Source: Methylocystis rosea SV97 (GTDB lineage: Bacteria; Pseudomonadota; Alphaproteobacteria; Rhizobiales; Beijerinckiaceae). Taken from it: a stretch of DNA of 64,000 nt. A model generated the notes under the pieces. It was not told the origin of the DNA and searched no databases. It was given only the letters and a program-made list of their open reading frames with translations. The stretch covers positions 1,794,146 to 1,858,145 of the forward strand of contig NZ_KB889963.1 in assembly GCF_000372845.1 (NCBI RefSeq), in the 5' to 3' direction. This document shows, piece after piece, positions 38,654-48,076 of the stretch (its first letter is position 1; each line of letters opens with the position of its first letter). The translations under genes and the position numbers were made by a program.

Positions 38654-38981
38654 TGGCGAACTCCGTTTCGCGCCTCCGCTGGGCGTTCTCAACCTTAAGG
38701 AGAGTCGCAGGCGTCATCGCCAAATTATAGACATCGAGCAGAATCGACCAGCGTTCTTCATGCCGGATCGCCCCCTGCAGCCGTCGTATCGCAGACGGAT
38801 CGACATACCGGTGTCCAGGCTTTCGTTTCACTGCAACGGTTCTCGTCTGCATGAAAGGCGAGATCAGCTTTAGCGACGAGCGCGCGCGCAGCGGCCCAGC
38901 TTGGCGCGACATAAGGCGGCGCTCTCGCAAAGCCGGGCGCGCTTTCCTATATTGCCGCATGAAAGTTTGCGGGAGAGAAGA
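38654..38981. other. Divergent intergenic region
   Basis: A 328-base gap between the DUF423 gene and the M48 peptidase gene, which are transcribed apart, so two promoters are expected. No conserved site or gene was recognised. Confidence 0.4.
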
Positions 38982-40217
38982 ATGAGCGCAATGGGCGTCG
39001 TGATTTGTCTGGCGATCGCCGCCTCCGCTGGACTTGGCGTGTATCTGCGCATGCGGCAGACCGCGACGGTAGAGGCCCATCGCGATCAGGTGCCGCCGGA
39101 TTTCGCGCAAGAAGTCACGCTCGACGATCATCGCCGCGCCGCCGAATACACGATCGCAAAAACAAAATTTTCCGTCGCCGAAACGATTTTCGACGCCGCG
39201 ATGTCTATCGCGTGGTTGGCGCTGGGGCTCGCGCCGCTTTATGCGGCGATCGCCGCCTTCGTCGAACCGGGCCTCGTTCGCAGCGTTCTGTTCGTTCTCG
39301 TCTTCGGCGTGATCGGCAGTTTGATCGACATGCCCTTCGCCGCAGCGCGCGCCTTCTGGCTCGAAGACAGGTTCGGATTCAATCGGCTGACGCCGCAAAA
39401 GTTTCTCGTCGACCAAGCAAAGTCCGGCGCGCTGGAACTCGCCATTTCGACGCCCTTGCTCTTCGGCATGTTCTGGCTTCTGGGCGCCGCCCCCAACACA
39501 TGGTGGCTCATCGCCTATGTCGTCTTCATCGCCATCGCGATTGCGATGACAGTCATCTATCCGACCGTCATCGCGCCGCTCTTCAATAAATTTTCGCCGC
39601 TTGAGGACGGCGCCATGAAGCGGCGCATGGAGGCGCTGCTCGCCAGATGCGGCTTTGAGTCGAACGGCCTCTATGTGATGGACGCTTCGACGCGCTCCAC
39701 GCATGGCAACGCTTATTTCAGCGGCTTCGGCAAGGCCAAGCGCATCGTCTTTTTCGACACGCTGCTCGAGAAACATTCGCCGGACGAGATCGAGTCGATT
39801 CTCGCTCATGAACTCGGCCATTTCAAATTCGGCCATGTGCGGCAGATGCTGGCGCTGGCGGCCGCGATCGCCTTCGTTGGTTTCGCGGTGCTGTGGTGGG
39901 CCTTCGGCTCGGATGTCTTCGCCGGCTGGTTCGGACTGCCGAATGACTCCGGCGTGGTGCTTGTCGCGCTGCTGCTTGCACGAGAACCGATCTCGCATGT
40001 CCTGTCGCCCTTGCTCGCGTGGCGGTCACGCCGCGCGGAGTTCGAAGCCGACGCCTTCGCCCGCGATATCGTCGGCAAGGAGCCGATGATCTCGGCTTTG
40101 ACCCGGCTGACGCGCGACAACCTCGCAACGCTGACGCCCGACCCCCTCTACGCCACCTTCTATTTCTCGCATCCGCCCGTGCCGGTGCGGGTCGCGCAAC
40201 TGCGCGCCGCAGCGTAG
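38982..40217 (+). CDS. M48 family (Ste24-like) membrane metalloprotease
   Basis: The 411-residue integral membrane protein has about seven hydrophobic segments and the zinc motif HELGH near residue 276, with the third ligand in EFEADAFA near 350. The N-terminal half (ending SPLEDGAMKRRM) matches the CAAX-prenyl-protease-1 N-domain, so this is the Ste24-like rather than the HtpX-like branch. Bacterial members probably clear misfolded membrane proteins or process lipoproteins. The ATG at 38982 has GGGAGAGAAG just upstream. Confidence 0.93.
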   Translation: MSAMGVVICLAIAASAGLGVYLRMRQTATVEAHRDQVPPDFAQEVTLDDHRRAAEYTIAKTKFSVAETIFDAAMSIAWLALGLAPLYAAIAAFVEPGLVRSVLFVLVFGVIGSLIDMPFAAARAFWLEDRFGFNRLTPQKFLVDQAKSGALELAISTPLLFGMFWLLGAAPNTWWLIAYVVFIAIAIAMTVIYPTVIAPLFNKFSPLEDGAMKRRMEALLARCGFESNGLYVMDASTRSTHGNAYFSGFGKAKRIVFFDTLLEKHSPDEIESILAHELGHFKFGHVRQMLALAAAIAFVGFAVLWWAFGSDVFAGWFGLPNDSGVVLVALLLAREPISHVLSPLLAWRSRRAEFEADAFARDIVGKEPMISALTRLTRDNLATLTPDPLYATFYFSHPPVPVRVAQLRAAA

Positions 40218-40478
40218 CGGGCGCGAGGCTCGTCGGCCGGCACTTCGTCGCAGGCGCGATCCCTTCGCTGTGATCGACGACCGCGATAACGCTGTCGCAG
40301 TCGATGCCAACCCCTCGCGCGAAGCGCTTACGGCGACTGAGTCAATTGGGTCGGATTGATCTCGGGGGGATCAGCGGAACGCCAAGGCGCGGAGAGCCGA
40401 GCTTGCTGGCGATCTATGCCCGTGCGAATGAAAGCATCGCCGTTGGCGGTCGCCGAGGTGGAACCAAGAGGTCGGAGC
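40218..40478. other. Intergenic region before the molybdenum hydroxylase operon
   Basis: About 260 bases after the M48 gene. It should contain the promoter of the operon that starts at 40479 (or at the ATG at 40428). No recognised operator. Confidence 0.35.
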
Positions 40479-43256
40479 GTGAAGGCTTCTCGACGCGAGT
40501 TCGCCAAATTGGTCACCGCGAGCGGCATTGCGCTCAGCCTGTCGCGTCTTGCCCTAGCGAATGAACCTGAATTCGCCGCACGCGAGACGCTGCCCGGAAG
40601 ACAGCGCTGGAATCCGGCCGCCACGGGCGCAGGCCGGATTGATGGAGTCGCCAAAGTCACAGGGGCGAAGCTGTACGCGTCCGATTTCCGCGCCGCGGAT
40701 CTCCCGGGATGGCCGACGCATACCGCGCACGCCATGCTCATCCGGACGGCGAACGCCACGCATATCTACGAGGGCGTCGATCTCGCGCGCATGAGCGGCG
40801 CTTTGAAACCCTCCGTGATAATTACCGCAGCTGATCTCGCGCGCATCGGCGCTCGCGTTCCTAAATTCTATTCAGGCGACCTGTTCTGCCCGGTTGGCAA
40901 GACGCCCTTGTATCTCGGTCAGCCGGCGGCTCTGTTGATCTATGAAAGCTTCGACAATTTCGATCAGGCGCGGCGGCTTGCCTTACGCAACGAAACGCTT
41001 CTGAAATTCGGCGCCGAAACGGGTCCCGTCGTCGAGCGCGACTACGGCGCGTTTCGATTCACGCGCGTCGCCGGCGCGACGCCTGACGCGCCCGACGTGT
41101 ACTCGCCAGTCAAGGATGGCTGGGTCAGTCCAGGGTTCTTTCAAGACGGGGGCGGCCCAATATGGGCGCGGCTCCCCGTGCCGACAGGGGCAGCCTACGC
41201 CAATGCGGCAAGCTACGGCGAAGAGATCCGCGCCGAACTTGAGGCCGACACTCCAAATCTTCTCGTTCTCGACCGCGAATTCGAGACCCAATCCGTTGAT
41301 CCAATGTTTCTCGAGCCCGAATGCGGTCTCGCCTGGTATGATGCTGAGCGCAAAAACCTCGAACTCGTTCTCGGCGTGCAGTCGCCGTACGACGCCGCAA
41401 CCTCCGTCGCAACTCTGCTGGGCAACGCCCGCGCCAACTTCAAGCCGGCGCATATCAACGCGCACTTCGCTTATATGGGCGGCGGATTTGGGGGACGCGA
41501 CCACACGCCATTCCCGCTTTACGTTGCGCTGGCGGCGATGTTCCTTCCCGGTCGCCCCGTGCGGCTCTCCCAAGATCGTTATCAGCAGTTCCAGGGGGGA
41601 ATTAAGCGGCATGCGTTCAAGATGCGCACACGCATCGGCGTCGATCGAGCGACAGGCAAAATTTCCGCCTTCGCCGCTGACCATGTGCTGAATGGCGGCG
41701 GCCTCGCCAATTATTCGGCGAGCGTGGCGGCGGTTTCCGCCAATGCCGCGATAGGCATCTACGATGTTCCAAAAGTCGACGTCACCACAGTCGCGCTGCA
41801 TTCACGCGGCGTGACGGCCGGGTCGATGCGCGGCTATGGCACGCTGCAGACGATGACGGCGCTGGAAGTGTTGATTGACGAGGCGGCGTCGACGCTGGCG
41901 ATTGATCCGATCGAATTTCGCCGACGCAACGCGCTGAAGACCGGCGGTCGGACGATGGCGGGGAACACGTATGACGTCGTGGTTCGCACGCCCGAGATCC
42001 TCGACAGACTCGAGAAGCATGCGATCTGGCGACAGCGCGCCGAAGAGAAAGCGCGTGGGCGGCGCCCAGGGAGTGTTGTCGGCACGGGCGTGGCTTGCGT
42101 CACCAAGGATTACGGCAGTGGCGCCGACACTTCTTTGTCGTCAGTTGAGGTCGACCCAAAGGGTCGGATCTCGATCCGCTGCGATCACGTCGAGATGGGG
42201 AACGGCATAGGGACGGCGCTTGCGAACCGAGTCGCGGCCCATCTCGGCGCCGTGGCCGACGAAGTCGCCGTCGCGGAAGTCGACCGTTTCGCCGCGCTCG
42301 GGCTCGTCACCTCCGGCGACCCTTACACGATGGACCAGGCGACGCAGGACGCCGCGCAACGCGATCCGCGCTGGGTTCCGGCGATAAGTTCGCCAACCAG
42401 TTCCTCGATTGGCGCGCACGTCGGGACTCATTCGGCGTCCGAAGCCGCCCGCGTCATATATCGGTTCGGCTTGTGGCCCGCGGCGCTCGAACTGTGGGGA
42501 CTCGCGCCAACCGATCCGAGAGCCGCGAATTGGGACGCGGCGCGTTGGGAGCAGGGGCGGCTGGTGATGCCGGCGCTGAGAGCCTTGCCGCTATCGGAAA
42601 TCGCCGCAAGAGCCCATGCGCGTAAAGGCGTGACAGCGGCGATGGCGCACAGCTTCTCGCGCTGGTCATGGTCGAAAGCGACCTTTGCGATCGGCGGGCA
42701 AGAGTGGACGGCGGAAATTGATGCGCTGGCGGTGCGAAAAGGCTCAGGAAAATTCGTTCGCTTAGATCGCGCCGACGTCAAATACCCGCCCACCGTGTTC
42801 AACCGGATCGGGACCTCCTACACATCGTTGTGCGGCGCGCTGGTTCGTGTCGAGATCGAACGCGACACCGGCGCCTTGCGCATCGACCGGGCATATACTG
42901 TCCTCGAATGTGGTCGCGCGCTGACGCCCGAAATCGTTCTTGGCCAAGCGCAGGGCGGTTTCGCGATGGGCGTCGGCTACGCGCTGCTCGAATCGCTGCC
43001 GCTTTACGAAGATGGTCCCGGCAACGGGCAATGGAATCTCGGGCAGTACCTGATCGCGCGCGGGTCCGACCTGCCTTTGCAAGCGCTCGAGATCGAAATA
43101 TTGCCCCCGCTGCCGAACGATCCGCCAAAGGGCATGGCTGAGGTCGTTATGATTCCCATCGTTCCCGCGTTGTTAAACGCGATCTTCGACGCGACGGGGC
43201 GTCGCTTCCACGCCTTGCCGGTGACTCAACAAGAGCTCAAGGGAGCGCTCACGTGA
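40479..43256 (+). CDS. Tat-exported molybdopterin-binding hydroxylase large subunit (xanthine dehydrogenase family)
   Basis: This protein of about 925 residues binds the molybdenum cofactor and should hydroxylate an aldehyde or N-heterocycle. It begins with the twin-arginine motif SRREFAK followed by a hydrophobic stretch ending SRLALA, so it is exported folded. Cofactor motifs are YMGGGFGGRD near residue 333, SMRGYGTLQ near 448, and GMAE near 884, whose Glu matches the catalytic base of the GVGE motif. GTG at 40479 has AGAGG 7 bases before it; ATG at 40428 is the alternative. The stop overlaps the 2Fe-2S gene. No FAD subunit or XdhC chaperone lies nearby. Confidence 0.88.
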   Translation: MKASRREFAKLVTASGIALSLSRLALANEPEFAARETLPGRQRWNPAATGAGRIDGVAKVTGAKLYASDFRAADLPGWPTHTAHAMLIRTANATHIYEGVDLARMSGALKPSVIITAADLARIGARVPKFYSGDLFCPVGKTPLYLGQPAALLIYESFDNFDQARRLALRNETLLKFGAETGPVVERDYGAFRFTRVAGATPDAPDVYSPVKDGWVSPGFFQDGGGPIWARLPVPTGAAYANAASYGEEIRAELEADTPNLLVLDREFETQSVDPMFLEPECGLAWYDAERKNLELVLGVQSPYDAATSVATLLGNARANFKPAHINAHFAYMGGGFGGRDHTPFPLYVALAAMFLPGRPVRLSQDRYQQFQGGIKRHAFKMRTRIGVDRATGKISAFAADHVLNGGGLANYSASVAAVSANAAIGIYDVPKVDVTTVALHSRGVTAGSMRGYGTLQTMTALEVLIDEAASTLAIDPIEFRRRNALKTGGRTMAGNTYDVVVRTPEILDRLEKHAIWRQRAEEKARGRRPGSVVGTGVACVTKDYGSGADTSLSSVEVDPKGRISIRCDHVEMGNGIGTALANRVAAHLGAVADEVAVAEVDRFAALGLVTSGDPYTMDQATQDAAQRDPRWVPAISSPTSSSIGAHVGTHSASEAARVIYRFGLWPAALELWGLAPTDPRAANWDAARWEQGRLVMPALRALPLSEIAARAHARKGVTAAMAHSFSRWSWSKATFAIGGQEWTAEIDALAVRKGSGKFVRLDRADVKYPPTVFNRIGTSYTSLCGALVRVEIERDTGALRIDRAYTVLECGRALTPEIVLGQAQGGFAMGVGYALLESLPLYEDGPGNGQWNLGQYLIARGSDLPLQALEIEILPPLPNDPPKGMAEVVMIPIVPALLNAIFDATGRRFHALPVTQQELKGALT

Positions 43257-43768
43257 CGACTGTGCGCATGAGGATCAATGGACGCGCATATGGCCCGGTG
43301 AAGGTGCGCGACGAGCTGACCATGAATGACTTCTTGCGCGAGAGCCTTGGGCTCACCGGCACCAAGTTTGGCTGCGGCGCCGGGCAGTGCCTCAGTTGCG
43401 CAGTGATCATCGACGATCCGGACGGGACGAGCCACACCAGTCCAACCTGCATCGTTCCGGCGACGAGCTTCAACGGGAAATCCATTCGTACCGTGGAAGG
43501 CCATGCGACGAACGGCGAACTCACTACGCTGCAAAGATCGTTCATCGACCATTTCGCATTCCAATGCGGCTATTGCACAGCCGGCTTCTTGAACGAGGGA
43601 CAGGTTCTGCTGGAGCGTCTGGCGAAGACGCCGGTGGCGCGCGCCGATCTCGAGAAAACGATCGCGGACGCGTTTGACGGACATCTGTGCCGCTGCACCG
43701 GCTACTTCAAATATCACGAGGCTATGCGCGCCGTCGTTCTCGCCGATCCGGGACGATATCTGACGTAG
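43253..43768 (+). CDS. 2Fe-2S subunit of the molybdenum hydroxylase
   Basis: This 171-residue small subunit carries two 2Fe-2S clusters. The plant-type site is [14 protein letters not shown] plus PTC (residues 41-63) and the second site is QCGYCTAGF...LCRCTGY (about 103-143). It passes electrons from molybdenum onward. GTG at 43253 overlaps the large-subunit stop (GTGA). It has no signal peptide and is probably carried through Tat with the large subunit. The next gene, a c-type cytochrome, is the likely acceptor. Confidence 0.93.
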   Translation: MTTVRMRINGRAYGPVKVRDELTMNDFLRESLGLTGTKFGCGAGQCLSCAVIIDDPDGTSHTSPTCIVPATSFNGKSIRTVEGHATNGELTTLQRSFIDHFAFQCGYCTAGFLNEGQVLLERLAKTPVARADLEKTIADAFDGHLCRCTGYFKYHEAMRAVVLADPGRYLT

Positions 43769-43813
43769 CGAAACGGCGTTTCGCATGAGTGCGGCGCAGG
43801 AGGGGGACCGAAG

Positions 43814-44401
43814 ATGAAATTTGCGGTTCTCGCAGCGGTCGTGGGGCTAATGACATGCGTGACGTCCGACTGCCGATCGGCGACGCTTGCAGCCCCAGAA
43901 AATTTTGCCGGCATCGGCGACGCCGCGGCGCGTTCCGCGGCTTTGTTTACCGAACTCGGCAAAGTCCTGACCAACCCGCGCTGCGTCAATTGCCATCCCG
44001 CCGGCGATCGCCCGCATCAGGGCGAACTGGGCCGGAGTCACCAGCCGCCGGTCGAGCGGGGACCGGATGGCCGAGGCCTCACGGCGATGCGCTGTCCGAT
44101 CTGCCATCAGGACGCCAATTTTGATCCCGGCCGCGTTCCCGGTCACCACGAATGGCGTCTCGCGCCGCGAGAGATGGGCTGGGAAGGCAAAACGCTCGGT
44201 GAGATCTGCGCGCAGATCAAAGATCAGGCGCGCAACGGCGGCCGTTCGCTGGAGGCGCTTGCACGCCACATTGGCGGCGACACGCTCGTAGGCTGGGCTT
44301 GGTCGCCCGGATTTGGTCGCCAACCCGCGCCGGGAACGCAGAAGGAGGCTGGGGCGCTCGTCGAAGCTTGGATCAACACCGGGGCAGTGTGCCCGAAATA
44401 G
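43814..44401 (+). CDS. Exported diheme cytochrome c, partner of the hydroxylase
   Basis: The 195-residue precursor has a signal peptide ([16 protein letters not shown]) and two heme-c motifs: CVNCH near residue 57 and CPICH near 94, with His/Met-rich sequence between. Cytochromes of this kind accompany IorAB-like hydroxylases and replace a FAD subunit as electron acceptor. It starts 45 bases after the 2Fe-2S gene with GGGGGACCG just before the ATG. Confidence 0.88.
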   Translation: MKFAVLAAVVGLMTCVTSDCRSATLAAPENFAGIGDAAARSAALFTELGKVLTNPRCVNCHPAGDRPHQGELGRSHQPPVERGPDGRGLTAMRCPICHQDANFDPGRVPGHHEWRLAPREMGWEGKTLGEICAQIKDQARNGGRSLEALARHIGGDTLVGWAWSPGFGRQPAPGTQKEAGALVEAWINTGAVCPK

Positions 44402-44513
44402 CGGAGGATAAGCGAACGGCGCGGCTTCCGGCGGCGATCGCACGATGTCCCCGCATCTATCGTCGTGACGGTCACCCTGCGCCTTTGCTGTCCTCATCTC
44501 ACTGGAGAGTCTC

Positions 44514-45626
44514 ATGATGCCCACCACGCTCGCGACAAGCCGTCTTCGCACGCTGCTGTCGTCGGTTGTCGTTTTTGGATTATCGGCTTCGCCCGCGTGC
44601 GCGACGGAGCTGCCAAGCTACTTCACAGGACTTGTCGGCGCCGAGACGGCCAGCCCCGCCGACATCGCCAACAAAAATGTGCTGCAGCTGAATACGACGA
44701 TGTTCCAGCTGTATGGCGACGCCGCGCAGATCTTCAAGAAAAACATCCTCGCGAAGCATCCGGTCATTCTCGGACTGTTTTCCGGCGCCGGCGGGCGATT
44801 TATCCTTTATCGCCCCGGCATGGCGCCGATTGAGGCGCCGCAGGCGCCGATCGTCTACCAGTTGTTGAAATCGGTTGGCCACAGCACCATGGCGTTGGCC
44901 GAAGTCGTCGTTCCCTATCTGAACAGTCCCAAGGACACGACTTGGCGCGGCGCCTTGGCGGCGTATAGGAGCCGCATGCGATCCGCGCTCGACACGCTTG
45001 ACGCGAGCGGCATGCAAAAAGACTGGCGAACAAACAATCGAAGCATTCTGCAGAACAATATCGCGTTCATGGACGAGTGTCTGAAGAACAACGCGATCTC
45101 AGCGGAAGGCCTGCAAAAATTCGCCAAGAAGCAGTCGCCGCTGCTGAAGAAAAATATCGCCTGGGCGGCGCAGACCCAGGTCGCTCATTGGATGGATGTC
45201 ATTGCCGGTTGGAAAGAGACGCTTGGCGCCGACTGGGACAAAACCTATGCGGCGAGCAATACGATCTATGTCGCGCGCCAGAACAATGTCCTGTTTAGCG
45301 TGCTCGCGCAGTTCTTCGGCCCTGAGGCCATCAATGATCGCCTGATGCTGATCGAGACGATATCCTTCACCACGACGCCCGACGATATGCTGGAATCGCT
45401 GACGCGCATCATCGCCGACCGCTCGGTGGGCGCCGCATTCTTCGGCGATTACCATCTCATGGATTTTGAATTGATGGGCGGAGACGCGCGTCAAGCGATC
45501 ATCGACGAAGACGCGAAGCGCAAGATGAATGTGGTGCTGCCGCCGCAAGTGCCGTTCGGCTCGCACCAATGGCCGACGCTGATCACGCCGGGGCCCGGCG
45601 CGAAGAGCTTGAGCGATCTTCCGTGA
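44514..45626 (+). CDS. Secreted protein of unknown function, linked to the hydroxylase cluster
   Basis: The 370-residue precursor has a signal peptide ending near SPACA (residue 30). The mature part is mostly helical, with NTTMFQLYGDAAQIFKKN, GAGGRFILYRPG, and several Trp, Gln and Asn-rich segments. It has no CxxCH, lipobox or transmembrane helix. I do not recognise a family. GGAGAG lies 7 bases before the ATG. It follows the cytochrome by 112 bases on the same strand, so a periplasmic role in the same process (substrate binding or maturation) is possible but unproven. Confidence 0.8.
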   Translation: MMPTTLATSRLRTLLSSVVVFGLSASPACATELPSYFTGLVGAETASPADIANKNVLQLNTTMFQLYGDAAQIFKKNILAKHPVILGLFSGAGGRFILYRPGMAPIEAPQAPIVYQLLKSVGHSTMALAEVVVPYLNSPKDTTWRGALAAYRSRMRSALDTLDASGMQKDWRTNNRSILQNNIAFMDECLKNNAISAEGLQKFAKKQSPLLKKNIAWAAQTQVAHWMDVIAGWKETLGADWDKTYAASNTIYVARQNNVLFSVLAQFFGPEAINDRLMLIETISFTTTPDDMLESLTRIIADRSVGAAFFGDYHLMDFELMGGDARQAIIDEDAKRKMNVVLPPQVPFGSHQWPTLITPGPGAKSLSDLP

Positions 45627-45726
45627 ATTCGACCCCCCAGCCGCGATCACGGCGCGAAATGTTCCTGAGTTTGCGGCGGGGGCCAGCTTCATTGCGCCAT
45701 GGCGAGTCGAACGCCACGGGCTACGC

Positions 45727-46686
45727 TCATCTCAGGCCAGCCGCCTGCAAAATGGCGTCGACGTCAGCCAGCCATACTGCGTCCTCCGACTTCAGGCGCA
45801 AAAGAACGCGCCGCAGCGCCAGGGCTCCGTCAGGCGTGCCGACGACAAATGGATGAATTCCGATGACCACAGTCGTGGCGCCTCGCGCGGGGTTGGCGCG
45901 AGCCTCAATGACCAGTTCCGATACATAGTCCAACCAGAGCGCCTCGATCTCTCGGGTCGTCTTCATCCGCGCAAGATATTGCCCCATGTCGACTGTAACG
46001 GTCGGATAGGGCAGCAGGATGAGCGAACCTTCCGGCGTCTTCAAACGTGAGATGATATCGGAATCCATCTGGTCGAGCGTGTAGGCGACGCCTTCGGCGG
46101 CCATCGCCCGCATCGTGTCGCGATTGGCGTAGACGCTCGGACTCGACCAGCCGGTCGGCTTGACGCCGGTAGCTTCGGCGATGAGATCCAATGTGCGGCG
46201 AATGTACGCCTTCTGCGCGGCGATCCCACTCCGGAGCGGCAACATGTGGGTCGTGTTGTTCATGCCGTGCGCGACGATCGGCGCGTTCGGCAGCATCGAA
46301 CGGAACTCCTTCCATACGGATGGGCGCCTGCCGAAAAATTCCGCGTTCACCACTACAGTGAGCGGCACGTGAAGTTCTTGAAATAGCCGGCCGACGCGGA
46401 CAATGCCCCAGTCGCTTGCATATTGACGGAACGCCTCGTTCACGAGGTCAGGATTGCGGGACGCAAGATCTGGGCGGAAGATCGGACCTTGGCCGAATCC
46501 GAACTCCTCCACGAAGAACGCGAAGCTGACCGCGACCTTTTTGCCGCCAGGCCAGGCGGCGGTGTGGATCGCTTCGCGCTCGAAACCGGTGACGCGATCA
46601 ATTGGATCTTGCGCACCGCTCTGGAGAGGAAGCAGAACGGCAAAAAAAAGCGCAACTCCGACAATAAATTTTCGGTTCCGTGAGAT
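45727..46686 (-). CDS. Exported polysaccharide-deacetylase-like protein, apparent ATC start
   Basis: The frame has a NodB-like core (KKVAVSFAFFVEEFG, PTGWSSPSVYANRDTMRA) and ends DVDAILQAAGLR. The first ATG/GTG/TTG is a GTG at 46512, which would remove the first strand of the fold. The open frame continues upstream into a clear signal peptide (SRNRKFIVGVALFFAVLLPL, then QSGAQ). The codon before it, at 46684-46686, is ATC with GGAG 7 bases away, so ATC is the best start and gives 319 residues. The first motif lacks the usual Asp (FVEEF in place of xFDDG), so activity may differ. It follows the kinase gene by 19 bases. Confidence 0.7.
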   Translation of the reverse strand: MSRNRKFIVGVALFFAVLLPLQSGAQDPIDRVTGFEREAIHTAAWPGGKKVAVSFAFFVEEFGFGQGPIFRPDLASRNPDLVNEAFRQYASDWGIVRVGRLFQELHVPLTVVVNAEFFGRRPSVWKEFRSMLPNAPIVAHGMNNTTHMLPLRSGIAAQKAYIRRTLDLIAEATGVKPTGWSSPSVYANRDTMRAMAAEGVAYTLDQMDSDIISRLKTPEGSLILLPYPTVTVDMGQYLARMKTTREIEALWLDYVSELVIEARANPARGATTVVIGIHPFVVGTPDGALALRRVLLRLKSEDAVWLADVDAILQAAGLR

Positions 46687-46705
46687 ATTGCACTCCGCCG
46701 GTTAG

Positions 46706-48076
46706 TCAGGCCGCCTTCGGGTTGTTAAATGACAGCTTGAACGTCGCCCCGCCGCCTGGCGTCGCCTCGACCCAGATGCGACCATTATGCGCCTCGATCA
46801 GCTCCTTGGCGATGGCCAACCCCAAGCCCGTGCCAGGGATCGAGTCATTCTTCCGCCAAAATGGCTCGAAGATGAGATCGCGATCCGCCTTCTCGACGCC
46901 GCAACCGTGATCGATCACTTCCAGCGTTGCGTTCTCGGCGACGCGAACATGTACCGTGCCGCCTTCCGGCTCGGCGCGAAGAGCATTGTCGATAACGTTC
47001 GAGATGACGGATTCAAGCGCCGGCCGATTCCCCTCTATAAGAACAGGCGCGCTGGGCGCGTCGAGAACGATCTGGCGCCGCGCCTTCAGCGCCAGAAGAG
47101 CTGCGTCCGCAATGATGGTTCTCGTCAACGCGACGAGGTCGATCGTGTGATCAAGCTTTGTCGATTGTTGATCGAGCCGCGCGGAAGCTAGCAGTTGCTC
47201 GACGATGTTGCGTATTCGCCAATGATCGCGTTTTAGATCATTCTTAAAGGTCGGCTCCTCAGGCGCATCAAGTCGCACGCCGAGCACATTAATGGGCGTG
47301 CGGAGTTCATGCGCCGCATTTGCCGTAAAACGCCGTTGTCGGGCGACGCCGGCGTCGAGCCGCGCCAAAGCGTCGTTTACCGCGTCGACGAGGGGTCCAA
47401 CTTCGCTCGATACGTCATTTGCATCGAGGCGTTGGTCCAGGCTGTTCATGTCGATTCGTGACGCCTGTACCGCCACGCGTCTGAGCGGCCTCAATCCCCA
47501 CCGCACGGCGAACCAGGCCGCGCCTGCCGACATCAAAATTGCCATGACCAGGTAGGCTGTCAACCAGCGCGTTTCCTCAATGGCGGCGTCGACAATGTCG
47601 CCCCAACGAAATTTCTGTCCGTAGACGGCGATGTGAAGGCGCCCGAAGGGAGTCCATTCTGGTTCCATAAGGCCCGCACGAATAGCGCTTGGATCGCCAG
47701 GCAGGATGAAATGCACATGGGTCGGGCTGATCTCGATGAGAGGCTTCAGCATCGCGATGAGCTCTGGCGAGGAACCGGCGATTGGGTCACGGCTCAGGCT
47801 TCGGAACGCCGCGAACTTCATAGTCGGCGCGCGCTTCAGATCTTCTAGCAGGTCCGGCGTCGGCCTGATCTCCAGCATTTTATCTTCATTCATCGCCAAC
47901 GATGCGATGATCTGCTTTTTTGCGCGAATCGCCGACAACTCATCGAGCGATGTGGCGAAAAATTCTACTCCCGTAAGGCCGATGCCGATCGTTACCAGCC
48001 AAGCGATCGGAAAGGCTATAATCTGTGCAACGAATAGACAGCCGACAATGCGCAATACGAGCGAATGCCGTCTCAA
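46706..48076 (-). CDS. Membrane sensor histidine kinase
   Basis: The 456-residue protein has two membrane helices (about residues 9-35 and 172-192) around a periplasmic sensor, a HAMP domain, HisKA with phosphorylated His in NAAHELRTPIN near residue 256, and HATPase_c with NVIDNALRAEP, DHGCGVEKADRD and GTGLGLAIAKEL. TTG at 48076 overlaps the regulator stop. It forms a pair with the OmpR-type gene; a deacetylase-like gene follows in the same transcript. Confidence 0.93.
   Translation of the reverse strand: MRRHSLVLRIVGCLFVAQIIAFPIAWLVTIGIGLTGVEFFATSLDELSAIRAKKQIIASLAMNEDKMLEIRPTPDLLEDLKRAPTMKFAAFRSLSRDPIAGSSPELIAMLKPLIEISPTHVHFILPGDPSAIRAGLMEPEWTPFGRLHIAVYGQKFRWGDIVDAAIEETRWLTAYLVMAILMSAGAAWFAVRWGLRPLRRVAVQASRIDMNSLDQRLDANDVSSEVGPLVDAVNDALARLDAGVARQRRFTANAAHELRTPINVLGVRLDAPEEPTFKNDLKRDHWRIRNIVEQLLASARLDQQSTKLDHTIDLVALTRTIIADAALLALKARRQIVLDAPSAPVLIEGNRPALESVISNVIDNALRAEPEGGTVHVRVAENATLEVIDHGCGVEKADRDLIFEPFWRKNDSIPGTGLGLAIAKELIEAHNGRIWVEATPGGGATFKLSFNNPKAA

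Noticed and set aside
37782-39998. A 738-codon minus-strand frame
   Set aside because: Only its last 145 codons are the response regulator. The rest lies across the DUF423 and M48 genes in another frame, with Arg/Asp/His-rich shadow composition.
34955-40217. Prophage or integrative element after tRNA-Cys
   Set aside because: No integrase, no repeat of the tRNA end and no phage structural genes.
46440-46664. Minus-strand TTG frame (MSELRFFLPFCFL) over the signal-peptide region of the deacetylase-like gene
   Set aside because: Different frame from the conserved domain; it would need a frameshift at the T run, while the ATC-started frame needs none.
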